From Parasulfuritortus cantonensis (GTDB lineage Bacteria > Pseudomonadota > Gammaproteobacteria > Burkholderiales > Thiobacillaceae): DNA of 64,000 bases. The translations under genes were made by a program, and so were the position numbers. The notes under the pieces were generated by a model, which did not search any database, was not told the DNA's origin, and saw nothing but the letters and a program-made list of their open reading frames with translations. Where the stretch lies: the NCBI RefSeq assembly GCF_004337445.1, contig NZ_SJZB01000042.1:238020-302019 (forward strand), given 5' to 3'. Shown piece by piece: positions 10,494 through 20,009 of this stretch; within the stretch, counting starts at the first letter, position 1; each line of letters starts with the position of its first letter.

Positions 10494-10736
10494 ATGCAAA
10501 CCGTCAACATCCACGAAGCAAAAACCCATCTATCCCGCTTTGTCGACCAAGCCGCTGCGGGAGAAGAAATCCTCATCGCCCGCGCCGGCAAGCCTGTCGC
10601 ACGTCTGGTGGCGCTAGCCTCCGAACGAGACCAGCCGCGCAAACTGGGCCTTGGCAAAGGCCGCTTCACCATCCCCGAAGGTTTCGACCGCTTGCATGAT
10701 GAGGCCATCCAGCGCATGTTCGAGACGGGCAAGTGA
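10494..10736 (+). CDS. Phd/YefM-family antitoxin
   Basis: 80 aa. The start MQTVNIHEAKTHLSRFVDQA and the stretch GEEILIARAGKPVARLV are the DNA-binding half of Phd/YefM antitoxins; the C-terminal tail (LGLGKGRFTIPEGFDRLHDE) is the usual toxin-neutralising part seen with PIN toxins. It overlaps the toxin gene by 4 bases. It is the first gene of the lower-G+C islet after thiC. Confidence 0.92.
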   Translation: MQTVNIHEAKTHLSRFVDQAAAGEEILIARAGKPVARLVALASERDQPRKLGLGKGRFTIPEGFDRLHDEAIQRMFETGK

Positions 10737-11149
10737 GCATGGTGGGACCTGCGCAAACCTTCCTGCTCGACACCAACATTCTGCTCGCCGCCCTGATCGC
10801 ACCGGAGTCCTTGCCGGTGGACATCCAGACGCAACTGAGCGACCCGGCCAACAGCATCCTGTTCAGTGCCGCCAGCCTCTGGGAAATTGCCATCAAATGC
10901 TCATTGGGCAGAGAGGATTTTAATTTCCGGCCGGAGGACATCCAGCAACTGGCCACTGACACCGGTTTCACCGAACTGCCTGTTCTGTCCAGCCATTGCC
11001 ACAACCTCACCGACTTGCCCTGGCACCATCGCGACCCATTCGACCGGTTGCTGGTCTGTCAGGCGCAGACCATTCCAGCCTATTTGCTTACTACGGATGG
11101 CATGCTGGCCAAGTATTCGGCTTTGGTTCGGGTGGTGACGCTGAGATAG
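10733..11149 (+). CDS. PIN-domain toxin, VapC-like
   Basis: 138 aa PIN nuclease. The first acidic motif LLDTNILLAAL, the central SLWEIAIK with its conserved Glu, and DPFDRLLVCQA are all present, as in toxins paired with Phd-type antitoxins (Sll0205-like PIN). These toxins cut RNA. The start is GTG at 10733 overlapping the antitoxin stop (GTGA); an ATG at 10739 would remove two residues only. Confidence 0.92.
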   Translation: MSMVGPAQTFLLDTNILLAALIAPESLPVDIQTQLSDPANSILFSAASLWEIAIKCSLGREDFNFRPEDIQQLATDTGFTELPVLSSHCHNLTDLPWHHRDPFDRLLVCQAQTIPAYLLTTDGMLAKYSALVRVVTLR

Positions 11150-11198
11150 AAAGTGTGGGGTCGCCCCCTCTTAATCATCCATCTAGCAGAAAAGAGCC

Positions 11199-13327
11199 AT
11201 GAAGCATGACACCCCCGCAACGCAGGATGAATTTGGTAGGCGCAGCTTCGCGACCCAATTGGCGCGCGCGTTGTCAGCACCCCGCCAGGGGGCAGGGGGA
11301 TTCGTTGTAGCACTGGATGGCGCGTGGGGAAGTGGCAAGACCACATTATTGAATTGGATAAAAGAGGACTTGGAAATATCAACTCCAGCACCCGTGGTGC
11401 TGGAGTTTAACCCGTGGCGGATCAGCGGGCTGGATGCCCTAATCGAAACTTATCTGATCGAACTGGCGACCAGATTAGAAACGCCTATTCATGGCGAGGC
11501 AATCGCAAAAGGCGCCGAAGTTGGGCAGCGTATCGTCAATTACCTTGGCATGCTGCGACATCTTCGGCATTTGAAATACGTTCCCAGCCTGGGCTTCCTG
11601 GGCAACATAGCCGAAGGTGCCGCCGACTACGCCGAACAGGCGAAAACTGCTTGCGACGCATTCCTCAAAGATACACGAGAGACGTTCGGCAACAACCGAG
11701 GGATCGAAGGTGCGAAATCGGCAATAGAAGCCGCGTTGGATGAATTGGATTGCGGCGTAGTAGTCATCCTCGACGACCTCGACCGGCTCAACCGGGAAGA
11801 AATCCGCACAATCTTTCAACTTATAAAATCGACTGCCGATTTTCGCCATATCACCTACCTGCTCGCCTTCGATGCCGGTCAAGTGGCACGAGCCCTGGAT
11901 GAAGAGGGCAACGTAGCCGATGGAATGCAATATCTAGAAAAGATCATCCAGGCCACTTTTCGCATCCCCCCTTGTTCCCGTGGCAGGCCAACCGCCATTT
12001 GGACAAGTCGCTGCGGCGGGTATTGCACGACATTGGCCGGCAACTTCAACCGTTCGAAGAAGCCCTGTGGGAAACGAGCATTCCCTTGGCTGCCGCCCTT
12101 TGCAAACAGCCGCGCCATATTGTTCGCCTCACCAACCATCTTCGTCTGACGTGGTCCGCCACAGCTAAGGCCGTCAATGCCTGTGACGTGCTGGTATTCG
12201 AAGCATTGGCACAGCGCCTACCAGAATTCGCGCGGGCAATCCAGGAACATCCGGACGAATTCACAGGCGGACGATTCAAAGAGGCTTACTCAGGCTTCAC
12301 CTTTGATTGGGCGGCCACGATAGGCGATGAAGGGCGACAAGACCGCTGGCGACGGCATTTGCCTGCGGAAGGCACGGTGGATCGACAACTGGCTGAGGAA
12401 GCTTGCGCTTTCATGTTCCCCTACACCAATCGTGTCCAGGCCGAAGACAAAACGGCGCATTGGCGAATCGCTGATATCAATCACCTGGCTCGACTCTTGC
12501 AGGGCAGTGGTCTGGAGGGGATACCCGATGCCGGCGAGTTCGCCGCATTGTTCAACAACCCAGATCGTATTTTGGACGAACTCAAATGCATGGATGCGGA
12601 GGGTTGGAAACACTGGCTCAACCATGCCCGTCGCTATCTGCCAGGGAAACTCCCCAAGCCGACGGAGCTGCTTGACGCGCTCTCTCATTTCGCCGCGAAA
12701 CTGTTTGACGAAGCCATTGCAGACGGCGAGATCAGCCACGGCTTTTCAAGACTGTTTCTGGAGATTCTGTTCCTGCAATCGGAGAAGGACCGCTTCCCAC
12801 TGCTGCAGCGTCTTATCGATCAGGTTTCATGTTCCTTCAGCGAAGACGCTGTCTTCTACTCAGCTTGGACCCATGGCTTGCTCTCGATTCGCGCACCATA
12901 CGAATACAGCCGTGAGGAAGGGCCAATGTTGCTAGATAAGGAACAGGCCCTGGCCATCGTCGCTTTGTGGAAGGCGCGTGCCTCGAAATTATCAGCGCAG
13001 AACTTGCTGGTGAAAGAACCAGAACTTCACTCCGTTTTGTACCGGTGGACACAACTTGGAGAGCACCGAGACTACCGCCCTGTTTGGCGGGCCGTGTCGC
13101 GCATATGTGCAGACAGAGATGGGCTTGAGCGCTTCCTGTCCGCGTTCGCTGGTCACCGTGAACGAGAACCGTCCAACTTCTCCTTGGTTTGGGATGTCGA
13201 TGACTTGCTTGAGCACATCAAGAGTCACCCCGACCTAGGAGAAATTTACGCTAGTTTTATTGCCGATTTGACAAGCGAGCCAGTGCGAAGTCACTTACAA
13301 CGCCTGAAACAGGAAGCACGCCAATGA
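11199..13327 (+). pseudogene. KAP-family P-loop NTPase, interrupted by a one-base frameshift
   Basis: Restoring the frame gives about 709 aa. The N-terminal part has Walker A GAWGSGKTT (about residues 45-53), the KAP-type segment VVLEFNPWRISG, and Walker B VVVILDDLDRLNRE; a C-terminal region of about 450 aa is not recognised. The reading frame changes at the CCCCCC run 11966-11971: before it ATFRIPP, after it (one base back) LFPWQANRHLDKSLRRVL. Without correction the protein stops at 12149. KAP NTPases are often found in accessory or phage-defence loci. Codons here are visibly richer in A/T than in neighbouring genes. It could be a true pseudogene, a sequence error, or a -1 slip at C-CCC-CCT. 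Confidence 0.8.
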
Positions 13328-13498
13328 ATGGCCGTGTGTCTCCCCGGTAGGGTCTTTTGCACTTGCATCCTGAGAGCCGGATCGAAGCCCAATGCCCCTT
13401 CGCTAGACAAGCATTATGGCCAACCCGAACACTCCTTCAGGCTCAAACACCCAAAGTATCACCGCCCCCGCTTGACAGCCATTCCCCCCCGGGCCGAC

Positions 13499-13595
13499 CT
13501 AGCGGCTGCTGGGGAAACAGGCGGTGAGCAGGTGGCCTCCGGTGGGGCTTTCCCAGTCCAGCATCTCGCCGGCGCAGAACACGCCGGGCAGGTCA
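13499..13595 (-). pseudogene. Remnant of a BaiN/HI0933-type flavoprotein C-terminus
   Basis: Read on the minus strand, the last 32 codons before a TAG at 13499 give a peptide containing [19 protein letters not shown] and LLTAC. This closely resembles the FAD-contacting end of NAD(P)/FAD-dependent oxidoreductases of the TIGR03862/BaiN group ([19 protein letters not shown]). The upstream part of the gene is missing, and the sequence joins directly to a thiC fragment at 13596. The last residues PSSR are probably from a shifted or replaced end. Confidence 0.7.
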
Positions 13596-13637
13596 GAGTT
13601 CGTGAAGCAGGGCGCCGAGGTCTACCACAAGCTCTGA
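13596..13637 (+). pseudogene. Second, diverged copy of the thiC 3' end
   Basis: Fourteen codons read [13 protein letters not shown] then TGA. The real thiC ends [13 protein letters not shown] then TGA at 10351. About 34 of 43 bases match, and the differences are mostly silent or conservative, so this is a homologous thiC end from another source and not a recent copy. It marks the far edge of the toxin/KAP islet. Confidence 0.75.
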
Positions 13638-13762
13638 CGCCGCCGTCCGCTGCCACGGGCGTGCCCCGCCAACCGGGGCGACCGCCCGGCGGCAGACAGG
13701 CCGGAGGGGCGGGCCGCGCCGGCCTCCCTCGCCTCGGCCGCGGCGCCATCGAGGACCGCAGC

Positions 13763-14887
13763 ATGCCAAGCGCCTTCGCCAGGCTGTCGATGCCGATCGC
13801 GGCCATCTTGCTGTCGTTCGTCCTGCTGGCCGGCTGCAGCGGCCTCGGCGTGCAACCGGGCGGTTCCCTGCCGGAGGGCGAGGCGCTCGTGTTCGGCCGC
13901 ATCCTACTCGACCGGGATGGCGAGCTGTCCTCCGTCTCGACCTTCTCCAACCACGTCGAGATCCGCAATCTCGAGACCGATGACGTCCAGCTCGTGGCCC
14001 AGCCGTTCGAGCCGGACGGCCGGTTCTACTGGTCGCTTCCGCCCGGCCGCTATCAGCTCAGCCTGGTGCTGGACGGCAAGCGCTCATTCGCGTTCACGCT
14101 GGCACGCGCCGGTGCGGCCTACTACTTCGGCGACCTGACCTTCACCGGCAGCAAGCGCTTCCGCACCCTGGGCGGCGCCAACATCGCCGGGGTGAGGTGC
14201 CGGGCGGTCGACGCCCTGGCCGAGGCCCGCACCGCACTGTCGCAGAGGAGCCCGGCACTCGGCCGGCTGGCCGTCGACCGTCTTGCGCTCGGGGACATGA
14301 CCGACCCGGCGGTCCGTGCCAGCGCCTACGCGGAGGCCCTGGCGACCGCGCCGCGATGTTGCCGGCGTTACGCCGAGATGCGTTTCGCTCGACTGGCCGC
14401 CGCCGGCCCGACCAAGGCGGCCATCGGGGCCGACAGCCCGGTGTTCGATTTCCCGGAGGGTCCCAGCCGGTTCCTGGCCTGGACACTGCCGGAACGGCCC
14501 GCCCCGTACACGCTCGTGCTACGCAGCGTCGTCACCAGCGGGGCACCGGGGGCGGGCGGCTACAACGTCTTTTCCCCGGCCATCCTCCTGCTGGACGCGA
14601 ACTTCGAGCCGGTCTTCCGCGCCGACGACCTGTTCGCCCCGGTCGCCGCCACCCTGTTCCCGCCCAGGCGCACCGGCTTGGCCGGGCAGGTCAGGGTTGC
14701 CGGGGGCGCCGCCGCCGCCCGGTATCTGGTGGTCTACACGACCCCGGCGCGGCTCCGGGACGGGTGGTTCGGAGCGGTCCCCGGGGTTGCCGCGATGCCG
14801 GCCGGCGCACTTCCCACCGGAGGCTACAGCCCGGTGGCCATGGCGCCCTCCATCTCGGGGGCCGTCGAGGTCACGCCCGGACCATGA
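13763..14887 (+). CDS. Lipoprotein with a MalM-like C-terminal region
   Basis: 374 aa starting at ATG 13763. A lipoprotein signal is clear (AAILLSFVLLAGCSG), so the mature protein is anchored at the cysteine near residue 24. The middle part has beta-rich sequence (PPGRYQLSLVLDGKRSFAFT). The end (YTLVLRSVVTSG, FSPAILLLDANFEPVFR, ARYLVVYTTP) resembles the maltose operon periplasmic protein MalM, whose function is unknown. No sugar-uptake genes are near it. A much longer in-frame reading upstream is rejected. Confidence 0.8.
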   Translation: MPSAFARLSMPIAAILLSFVLLAGCSGLGVQPGGSLPEGEALVFGRILLDRDGELSSVSTFSNHVEIRNLETDDVQLVAQPFEPDGRFYWSLPPGRYQLSLVLDGKRSFAFTLARAGAAYYFGDLTFTGSKRFRTLGGANIAGVRCRAVDALAEARTALSQRSPALGRLAVDRLALGDMTDPAVRASAYAEALATAPRCCRRYAEMRFARLAAAGPTKAAIGADSPVFDFPEGPSRFLAWTLPERPAPYTLVLRSVVTSGAPGAGGYNVFSPAILLLDANFEPVFRADDLFAPVAATLFPPRRTGLAGQVRVAGGAAAARYLVVYTTPARLRDGWFGAVPGVAAMPAGALPTGGYSPVAMAPSISGAVEVTPGP

Positions 14888-14989
14888 CGGCCGTTTTTCC
14901 CTGCTGGCGGCAGGGTGGAATTTCCGGGCCGGCGCCGCGAAACTCCCATCCTGCCCATACCCGTTCAATCCGCCCTGCGAAAGTGCCCC

Positions 14990-16489
14990 ATGCCCGGCCC
15001 TGCCATCCCCTTCGACAACACCTATGCCCGCGACCTGGCGGGCTTCTATGAGCCGTGCCAGCCGGCCACCGTGCCGGCGCCCGACCTGCTGTTCTTCAAT
15101 CGCGGCCTGGCCGAGGAACTGCGCCTCGGTCTGGGCGCTTGCGATGCCGACGCGCTGGCGGCGATGTTCTCCGGCAACGCCCTGCCCGAGGGGGCGCAAC
15201 CCATCGCCCAGGCCTATGCCGGGCACCAGTTCGGCCAGTTCAACCCGCAGCTGGGCGACGGCCGGGCACTCCTGATCGGCGAGGTGGTCGACGGCCAGGG
15301 CCGTCGGCGCGACATCGCCCTCAAGGGTTCCGGGCGCACGCCCTTCTCGCGCCGCGGCGACGGCAAGGCGGCGGTGGGGCCCATGCTGCGCGAGGTGCTG
15401 ATCGGCGAGGCCATGCACGCCCTCGGCATCCCGACCACGCGTGCCCTGGCGGTGGTGGCCACCGGCGAGCCGGTGCGGCGCGAGCGCAGCCTGCCGGGCG
15501 CCGTGCTCACGCGCATCGCCGCCAGCCACCTGCGCGTGGGCACCTTCCAGTTCTTCATGGCCCACGGCACGCCGGCCATGGTGCGCCAGCTGGCCGACTA
15601 CGCGATCGCCCGCCACTATCCCGAGCTGGCGGCCGGCGAGGGTCGCTATCTGGGCTTCCTGCGCGCCGTGGCCGAACGCCAGGCGGCGTTGATCGCCCAG
15701 TGGATGCACGTCGGCTTCATCCACGGCGTGATGAACACCGACAACATGGGCATCCCCGGCGAGACCATCGACTACGGCCCCTGCGCCTTCATGGAGGCCT
15801 ACGATCCGCAGGCGGTGTTCAGCTCCATCGACGAATGGGGCCGCTATGCCTACGAGGCGCAGCCGTCCATCGCGCGCTGGAACCTGGCCCGCCTGGCCGA
15901 GGCCCTGTTGCCGCTGATCGCCGCGAACGAAGGTGCGGCCGTCGAGCAGGCCACCGAGGTCCTGGATGGCTTCCCGGCCCGCTACCACGCCCATTGGCTG
16001 GCCGGGCTGCGCGCCAAGCTGGGCCTGGCCGGCCAGGTGGCCGACGGCGACGACCTCGACACCGCCCTGGGCGAAAGCTGGCTCGACCTGTTGCACGCCC
16101 AGCAGGTCGACTTCACCCTGGGCTGGCGCCGCCTCGCCGACGCCGCGGCGGGCGACGAGGCGCCGCTGCGGGCGTTGTTCGCCGGCCAGCCCGGCCTGGA
16201 GCGCTGGCTGGAACGCTGGCGCGCCCGCTGTGCCGCCGAGGACGCCGGCGCGGCCGCCCCGGCGGGCCGGGCCGGCCGCATGCGCCGGGTCAATCCCTGG
16301 CTGATCCCGCGCAACCACCGCGTCGAGGAGGCCTTGGCGAGCGCCTCGGACGACGGCGACCTGGGCCCCTTCGAGCGCCTGCTCAAGGCCTTGCAGCGCC
16401 CCTATGACGAGGACCCGGCGCAGGCCGCCTACGCCGAGCCGGCGCCGCGCGAGTTCATGTCCGAATTCCGCACCTTCTGCGGCACCTGA
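14990..16489 (+). CDS. selO: Protein adenylyltransferase SelO (YdiU family)
   Basis: 499 aa pseudokinase-fold enzyme that transfers AMP to protein Ser, Thr or Tyr and is linked to redox stress. Typical blocks are AYAGHQFGQFNPQLGDGRA, the phosphate loop lysine region (DIALKGSGRTPFSR), and HGVMNTDNMGI with the metal-binding DYGPCAFM. The protein ends in CGT: a cysteine third from the end, where eukaryotic SelO has selenocysteine. The ATG at 14990 is chosen because MPGPAIPFDNTYARDL is the family start; an in-frame ATG at 14915 would add an unlike tail. Confidence 0.95.
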   Translation: MPGPAIPFDNTYARDLAGFYEPCQPATVPAPDLLFFNRGLAEELRLGLGACDADALAAMFSGNALPEGAQPIAQAYAGHQFGQFNPQLGDGRALLIGEVVDGQGRRRDIALKGSGRTPFSRRGDGKAAVGPMLREVLIGEAMHALGIPTTRALAVVATGEPVRRERSLPGAVLTRIAASHLRVGTFQFFMAHGTPAMVRQLADYAIARHYPELAAGEGRYLGFLRAVAERQAALIAQWMHVGFIHGVMNTDNMGIPGETIDYGPCAFMEAYDPQAVFSSIDEWGRYAYEAQPSIARWNLARLAEALLPLIAANEGAAVEQATEVLDGFPARYHAHWLAGLRAKLGLAGQVADGDDLDTALGESWLDLLHAQQVDFTLGWRRLADAAAGDEAPLRALFAGQPGLERWLERWRARCAAEDAGAAAPAGRAGRMRRVNPWLIPRNHRVEEALASASDDGDLGPFERLLKALQRPYDEDPAQAAYAEPAPREFMSEFRTFCGT

Positions 16490-16558
16490 GCCGCCCGCGC
16501 GGCCGGCCGGCGGCCGCGACCGGCTTGGCTATGGCGGTCGTTTTGGTAGCATGCGGGC

Positions 16559-17980
16559 ATGTCGTCCGATGCACCCGATTCCCCGACCCGGCTGCGCGAC
16601 CGCGTCGCGGCCTATCTGTACCGCCTGAAACGCCGTCAGGTCGCCTACCGGCACGTCTGGGTCGGCCGCCTGATCTTCTGGGGCGGGGCCGTCGGCGTCG
16701 GCCTGGTCGCCGTGCTGTTCGCCCAGATGACCGAGCTGGCGGTGGAAACCCTGCACGGCCTGGACGAACGTTTCCCGGGCTGGGCCTTCCTGTCCGCCCC
16801 CCTGGGCGGTGCCCTGATCGTCTGGCTGACCCGGCGCTACAGCGCCGGCGCCGAGGGCAGCGGCATCCCCCAGGTGATGGCGGAGATGGCCCAGCACGGC
16901 CAGCACAAGCGGCTGCTCCGGCCCCTGCTGTCCCTGCGTATCCTGGTCGGCAAGATCGTCCTCGGCATCGCCGCCATCTTCGCCGGCTTCTCGGCCGGCC
17001 GGGAAGGGCCCATGGTCCAGGTGGGCGCCTCGCTCATGCACCTGATCGGCGAACGCCTGCCGCGCCGGCTCCAGGTCGACCGCCGCCACCTGCTCGCGGC
17101 CGGCGGTGCGGCCGGCATCGCCGCCGCCTTCAACACGCCTTTGGCCGGCATCCTGTTCGCCATCGAGGAACTCAGCCGGGGCGTCGAGGAGCGCATGAGC
17201 GGCCTGATCATCACCGCCATCGTCATCGCCGGCGTCGTGGCCCAGGTCTGGTTCGGCAACTACACCTACTTCGGCTGGCTCGACATCTCGGGCGTCGACA
17301 CCCCGCACCCGGTCGGCCTCCTGCTCATGGCCGGCTTGATGTGCGGCCTGGCCGGCGGCGCCTTCGCGCGCGTCATGATCCTGTCCGCCTCCGGCCTGCC
17401 CGGCCGCCTGGGCCACTGGCGCAAGACCTATCCCGTCCGCTTCGCGGCCGGCTGCGGCGTGGTCATCGCCCTGATCGGCGTCATCTCGGGCGGCATCACC
17501 TACGGCACCGGCTACGGCGAGGCCAAGCACCTGCTCGCCCAGGACGCCGTGCTGCCCTGGCACTACGGCATCGACAAGTTCGCCGCCACCCTGGTCACCT
17601 TCGCCAGCGGCGTGCCGGGCGGCATCTTCGCGCCCTCGCTGTCGATCGGGGCCGGCCTGGGCCAGAACCTGCACCTGCTGGCCGGCGAGCACTACCTGCC
17701 GGCCATGACCAACGTCCTGTGCATGGCCGGTTTCCTGGCCGCGGTGACGCAGACCCCGATCACCGCCTTCGTGATCGTCATGGAGATGGTGAGCGGCTAC
17801 GGCCTGGTGATCGACCTGATGATCGTCACCCTGATGGCGTCCGGCATCTCGCGCACCATCTGCCCGCCGCTCTATCGCACCCTGGCGCTGCGCTATTTCG
17901 CCAAGCCCGAGCACCCGCCGGCGCCGGAACCGGCCGGCCCGGCGCCCGCCCAAGCGGCTGGCGCTCCCCCCAAGGAATAG
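16559..17980 (+). CDS. clcA: ClC-family chloride channel or H+/Cl- antiporter
   Basis: 473 aa with about ten membrane segments. The selectivity motifs are present: GSGIPQV, GREGPMVQ with the gating glutamate, and GVPGGIFAPSLSIGAGLGQ. The cytoplasmic C-terminus is short, without CBS domains. ClC proteins of this size are usually H+/Cl- exchangers used in acid stress; the antiporter choice is from family knowledge and the gating Glu. It ends 4 bases before the next gene and may share its transcript. Confidence 0.93.
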   Translation: MSSDAPDSPTRLRDRVAAYLYRLKRRQVAYRHVWVGRLIFWGGAVGVGLVAVLFAQMTELAVETLHGLDERFPGWAFLSAPLGGALIVWLTRRYSAGAEGSGIPQVMAEMAQHGQHKRLLRPLLSLRILVGKIVLGIAAIFAGFSAGREGPMVQVGASLMHLIGERLPRRLQVDRRHLLAAGGAAGIAAAFNTPLAGILFAIEELSRGVEERMSGLIITAIVIAGVVAQVWFGNYTYFGWLDISGVDTPHPVGLLLMAGLMCGLAGGAFARVMILSASGLPGRLGHWRKTYPVRFAAGCGVVIALIGVISGGITYGTGYGEAKHLLAQDAVLPWHYGIDKFAATLVTFASGVPGGIFAPSLSIGAGLGQNLHLLAGEHYLPAMTNVLCMAGFLAAVTQTPITAFVIVMEMVSGYGLVIDLMIVTLMASGISRTICPPLYRTLALRYFAKPEHPPAPEPAGPAPAQAAGAPPKE

Positions 17981-17984
17981 ACAC

Positions 17985-19262
17985 TTGAAACGACTCGCGT
18001 TGGTCCTGGCCGCCCTGCTCGGCGCGGCCGCGCTCTGGTGGTGGCAACCCTGGCGCGGCGCCGATGCCGCGCCCGCCTACCGGTTCGCCAAGATCGAGCG
18101 CGGGCCGCTCGCCGCCACGGTGTCGGCCAGCGGCACCCTGGCCGCCTCGGTCACCGTCCAGGTCGGCTCCCAGGTGTCCGGTCAGATCAAGGAACTTCTG
18201 GCCGACTACAACTCGGCGGTGCGCCAGGGCCAGGTCATCGCCCGGCTCGACCCGGCCAGCTTCGAGAGCCGGGTCGCCCAGGCCGAGGCCGACCTGCTCG
18301 CCGCCCAGGGCAACGTCGAGGTGGCGCGCGGCAACCTGCTGGCGCGCCGGGCCGAGACCAAGAAGGCCGAGGTGGCGCTCGACGACGCCCACCGCACCCT
18401 GGTCCGCAAGCAGGGCCTGGTGGCGCAGAACTTCATCTCGACGGCCGAGCTGGACACCGCCCAGGCCGCCTCCGACACCGCCCGCGAGGCGCTCGCCCTG
18501 GCGCGTGCCAACGAGACCGTGCAGGCCGCCCAGGTGCAAAGCAGCCAGGCCGGGGTGGCGCAGAAGCAGGCCGCCCTGCGCCAGGCCCAGGTCGATCTCT
18601 CGCACACGGTGATCCGCTCGCCGGTGTCCGGCACCGTGATCAGCCGCAACGTCGACGTCGGCCAGACCGTGGCCGCCTCGCTGCAGGCGCCGGTGCTGTT
18701 CAGCATCGCCCAGGACCTGTCGCGCATGGAGGTCAACATCGCCGTCGACGAGGCCGACGTCGGCCGCGTGCAGGTCGGCCAGGCGGTCCGTTTCACGGTC
18801 GACGCCTTTCCCGGCGAACGCTTCGGCGGCCGCGTGACGCAGATCCGCAAGGCGCCCCAGACCGCCAACAACGTGGTCACCTACAGCGTCATGGCCGCGG
18901 TCGACAATCCCGAGCAGAAGCTGCTGCCGGGCATGACCGCGAACGCCAGCCTGCTCACCGAGGAACGCCAGGCCGTCCTCAAGGTGGCCAACGAGGCCTT
19001 GCGCTTCCGGCCCGGCCAGGGCGACGGCAGCCCGCTCAAGACCGGCATCCGCAACCGCGAGGCGGGGCCAGGCATGCCCGGCCGGGTCTGGCGCCTGGTC
19101 GGCGGCCAGGCGGTCGCCGTGCCCCTGCGCCTGGGCGTCTCGGACGGCAAGGCGACCGAGATCCTCAAGGGCGACGTGGCCGAGGGCACCGAGATCATCC
19201 TCGGCACCGACGAGGCCGCCGGCGGCCGGCGCCAGTCGCGCCCGCTCGGCATGGGCCACTGA
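17985..19262 (+). CDS. MacA-type periplasmic adaptor of an ABC exporter
   Basis: 425 aa HlyD/RND-type membrane fusion protein. It has an N-terminal anchor (residues 3-20), lipoyl halves (VSASGTLAASVTVQVGSQVS and DLSHTVIRSPVSGTVISRNV), a helical hairpin (about 90-205) and beta-barrel domains. The start is TTG at 17985, eight bases after AAGGA. It is followed by a MacB-type ATPase and permease, so it belongs to a tripartite export pump for peptides, siderophores or macrolide-like compounds; the true substrate cannot be told. Confidence 0.9.
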   Translation: MKRLALVLAALLGAAALWWWQPWRGADAAPAYRFAKIERGPLAATVSASGTLAASVTVQVGSQVSGQIKELLADYNSAVRQGQVIARLDPASFESRVAQAEADLLAAQGNVEVARGNLLARRAETKKAEVALDDAHRTLVRKQGLVAQNFISTAELDTAQAASDTAREALALARANETVQAAQVQSSQAGVAQKQAALRQAQVDLSHTVIRSPVSGTVISRNVDVGQTVAASLQAPVLFSIAQDLSRMEVNIAVDEADVGRVQVGQAVRFTVDAFPGERFGGRVTQIRKAPQTANNVVTYSVMAAVDNPEQKLLPGMTANASLLTEERQAVLKVANEALRFRPGQGDGSPLKTGIRNREAGPGMPGRVWRLVGGQAVAVPLRLGVSDGKATEILKGDVAEGTEIILGTDEAAGGRRQSRPLGMGH

Positions 19263-19271
19263 GGCACGGCC

Positions 19272-20009
19272 GTGGCCGCCAGCCGGGCCCTGATCGAGGT
19301 CGCCGGCCTCGCCCGCACCTACCACGTCGGCGAGGTCGAGGTGCCGGCCCTGCGCGGCGTCGACCTGCGCATCGAGGCGGGCGAATTCGTCGCCGTCATG
19401 GGCCCGTCCGGCTCCGGCAAGTCCACCTTCATGAACCTGCTCGGCGGCCTCGACCGGGCCGACGCCGGGCGCTACCTGCTCGCCGGCGAGGACGTCTCCC
19501 GCCTCGACGCCGACCAGCTCTCGGCGGTGCGCAACCGCGCCCTCGGCTTCGTGTTCCAGAGTTTCAACCTGCTGCCGCGCGCGAGCGCCCTGGAAAACGT
19601 CGAGCTGCCCCTGGTGTACGCCGGCGTGCATGCCGGCGAGCGGCACCGGCGCGCCCTCGCCAAGCTCGCCCAGGTCGGCCTGGCCGAGCGCGCCCACCAC
19701 CTGCCCAGCCAGCTGTCCGGCGGCCAGCAGCAGCGCGTGGCGATCGCCCGCGCCCTGGTCAACGCCCCGGCCCTGATCCTCGCCGACGAGCCGACCGGGG
19801 CCCTCGACACGCGCACCAGCCTGGAGGTGATGGCCCTGCTGCAAGCCCTCAACGACGAGGGCATGACCCTGGTCCTGGTCACCCACGAGCCGGACATCGC
19901 CCGCTTCGCGCGCCGCATCCTGGTCTTCCGCGACGGCCACCTGGTCGAGGACCGGCCGGTCGCCGGTCGCCAGTCGGCCGCCGCCCTGCTCGCGCAGGAG
20001 GGCGCGTGA
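19272..20009 (+). CDS. MacB/LolD-type ABC transporter ATPase
   Basis: 245 aa nucleotide-binding subunit. Walker A is GPSGSGKST, the Q-loop FVFQSFNLLPR, signature LSGGQQQR, Walker B LILADEPTGALD and the switch His in LVTHEPD. The start is GTG at 19272, ten bases after the adaptor stop. The separate permease follows with a GTGA overlap. In E. coli MacB the ATPase and permease are fused; here they are two genes, as in many MacB-type systems. Confidence 0.95.
   Translation: MAASRALIEVAGLARTYHVGEVEVPALRGVDLRIEAGEFVAVMGPSGSGKSTFMNLLGGLDRADAGRYLLAGEDVSRLDADQLSAVRNRALGFVFQSFNLLPRASALENVELPLVYAGVHAGERHRRALAKLAQVGLAERAHHLPSQLSGGQQQRVAIARALVNAPALILADEPTGALDTRTSLEVMALLQALNDEGMTLVLVTHEPDIARFARRILVFRDGHLVEDRPVAGRQSAAALLAQEGA

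Larger units (their letters stand above)
13328..13762. other. Gap between the KAP gene and the lipoprotein gene, holding gene remnants
   Basis: No intact gene is supported here. 13328-13498 has nothing recognised beyond a 19-codon ORF at 13416-13475 with no visible ribosome site. 13499-13595 is the end of a flavoprotein gene on the minus strand and 13596-13637 is the end of a thiC gene on the plus strand (listed separately). 13638-13762 is G+C-rich sequence without a clear feature. A long in-frame extension of the lipoprotein ORF covers this region but is not credible as protein. Confidence 0.7.

Noticed and set aside
13416..13475. 19-codon ORF starting MANPNTPSGSN
   Set aside because: No ribosome site, no known match and located in a gene-remnant region.
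13328..13762. In-frame N-terminal extension of the lipoprotein
   Set aside because: It would bury the signal peptide and lipobox and runs through remnants of two other genes.
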